64,000 nucleotides of DNA, taken from assembly GCA_037783415.1 (NCBI GenBank), contig JAZGTN010000212.1, positions 372,001 to 436,000 on the forward strand, given 5' to 3'. The position numbers were made by a program, and so were the translations under genes. Positions 62,875 to 64,000 of the stretch are shown here, piece after piece. Below the pieces are notes generated by a model that saw only the letters and a list, made by a program, of their open reading frames with translations, was not told where the DNA came from and did no database searches. Origin of the DNA: Leptasterias polaris. Lineage: Eukaryota; Echinodermata; Asteroidea; Forcipulatida; Asteriidae. How positions within the stretch are numbered: position 1 is the first letter of the stretch; the number at the start of each line of letters is the position of its first letter.

Positions 62875-63041
62875 AATACACCGATCCATTAAGCCACGCC
62901 CATTTCTCATTGACCAATCACAACCGCGAAATCCGATCACCATTTGAGCCCGTTTGGTGATCTTTGCACTAATGGTGATCGGGTTTCGCGGCTGTGATTG
63001 GTCAACTCGTAAGGAGGCTGGGCTTAATGGATCGATCTATT
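62875..63041. repeat. Long-hairpin MITE (CCAATCACAACCGCGAAA family), copy 2
   Basis: Almost base-for-base the same as 7954-8118, including both arms and the central GTTTGGTGATCTTTGCACTA. The high identity suggests recent activity. Confidence 0.9.
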
Positions 63042-63100
63042 GACAACCCCCTCTAAGATGTGTGGCAAGATCCAGCTTAGGATATCACGGCATGTGAACG

Positions 63101-63296
63101 AGGCTCAATTTCAGAAAGCTGGTAAGCAGAAAATACTGCTTGACAAATTTCTTTGCTGAGCAGAAAATGAGTAGGGCACCAGTCACAACAATGCAACCTT
63201 TATGTAATTTTGGCTGGTAACCTGTTTCTGCTAAGCAATACTTATCTGTGCTGAGCAAGTTTTTGTGCTTACAGGCTTTATGAAATTGGGCCCTGG
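63101..63296. repeat. CTCAATTTCAGAAAGCTGG-type palindromic MITE
   Basis: Left GGCTCAATTTCAGAAAGCTG and right AGGCTTTATGAAATTGGGCC. Internal CTGCTTGACAAATTT and TCTGCTAAGCAATAC words pair. Confidence 0.8.
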
Positions 63297-64000
63297 CCGT
63301 TGTGTGTGCGATGTGGTAAAGACAATGGAAACAATAAGCTGTGCCAGCGTATATGTGCCGACATCGTTTCTCATCTAAGGGACTCCCTCATTTCAAAGTT
63401 AACAATGAGTTAAAAGTGTTATTAGCTGCAGGCTATACTTCCATGCATGATTGTTTTGGATGATGCCTGCATGCACGCAATATAACATGCACTGGTGCAG
63501 CAGCGTTTCAAGTGGTCCACGGCGAAGCAAAGGGTTCAAACAAATTTTGTTTTGGTATTTCAAGTTTTAAGAAATGAGGTTTGAGGGGGAAAAATAAATA
63601 AACTATATGTTTCTACGAGTCCAGAAATGTTTTTTTAAATTCGAGAAATATTTTGTGTTTCTCAAAAACCAGACTAGCTTTGAGGTATGAGAATTTGTTT
63701 TCAGATACCAGACAAGTTTTGCAGTGTTTGAGATTTTCAAATGAGTTTTGAGTTTTGAGAAAAGAAAAACACACATTCTATGTTTCCAAGAGATCAGAAA
63801 AGTTTTAAATTACATGTAGGTTTTTGGATATGAACATTTTTTCAGATACAGATAAGTTTTGTCGTATTTGAGGTGCAAGACATGTCTTTTAATTTGTCAG
63901 AATTTAGGTATGCCTTGAAGAAGTTTTCTCAGCATTTACAAGCCCAGATGAGCCCTAAGGAAAGAGAAATTTTCCCCTCGCTTGCCATTGCCCATGGACC

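Larger units (their letters stand above)
59433..64000. other. Upstream intron or 5' flank of POU6F, no exon recognised
   Basis: No further POU6F exon, and no other gene, could be supported on either strand. It holds a C-run at about 59511-59521, the SINE at 60870-61230, a SINE-like repeat at about 61310-61600, a C-run near 61662-61674 and MITEs at 62875-63041 and 63101-63296. Bases 63540-63900 are AT-rich with recurring GTTTTGAG / CAGATACCAGA-like words but no fixed period. Confidence 0.55.

Overview
The window is nuclear DNA of an animal. Genes are split into short GT-AG exons, introns are long and AT-rich, and the spaces are full of SINEs, LINE tails, MITE-like palindromes and satellites. 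The proteins point to an invertebrate deuterostome. A long chain of hyalin (HYR) repeats joined to a farnesoic-acid-O-methyltransferase-like domain fits an echinoderm, and the MITE families look to me like those of sea stars. The asteroid placement is inference and was not searched.

Three protein-coding genes can be reconstructed. (1) Left edge, minus strand: SNF8/VPS22 of ESCRT-II, four coding exons between 4163 and 497, with the C-terminus cut off by the window edge. (2) Centre, plus strand, 14922 to 46259: a 23-exon gene whose reading frame I followed through every junction. It encodes 1642 residues: a short cytoplasmic N-terminus, one transmembrane helix (about 68-93), a 10-residue stalk on a 30-nt microexon, 17 HYR domains with one exon each, and a C-terminal FAMeT-like domain on two exons. 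From the microexon acceptor onward every internal intron is phase 1. From HYR2 on, two HYR subtypes alternate strictly, so the array grew by duplicating pairs and later four-domain blocks. (3) Right, minus strand: the 3' half of a POU class 6 gene (POU6F). The POU-specific domain is split over exons at 59432-59258 and 56738-56613, and the homeodomain lies on 55779-55494. Its N-terminal exons are not visible.

Layout: 1-4.2 kb SNF8; 4.2-14.6 kb mostly intergenic, with tandem duplications, palindromic MITEs and one weak candidate gene near 6.1-6.8 kb; 14.6-46.5 kb the HYR-FAMeT gene, whose introns hold repeated MITE families, two elements with terminal inverted repeats, LINE remnants and a 62-bp satellite of about 24 copies; 46.5-55.5 kb a gene-poor stretch between the converging 3' ends of the HYR gene and POU6F; 55.5-59.4 kb POU6F, with a 74-bp minisatellite in one intron; 59.4-64 kb upstream POU6F intron or flank with SINEs and MITEs.

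The three genes show no obvious shared pathway: membrane trafficking, a cell-surface adhesion-type protein and a transcription factor. The most notable item is the membrane-anchored HYR-FAMeT protein, whose architecture I cannot match to a named gene.
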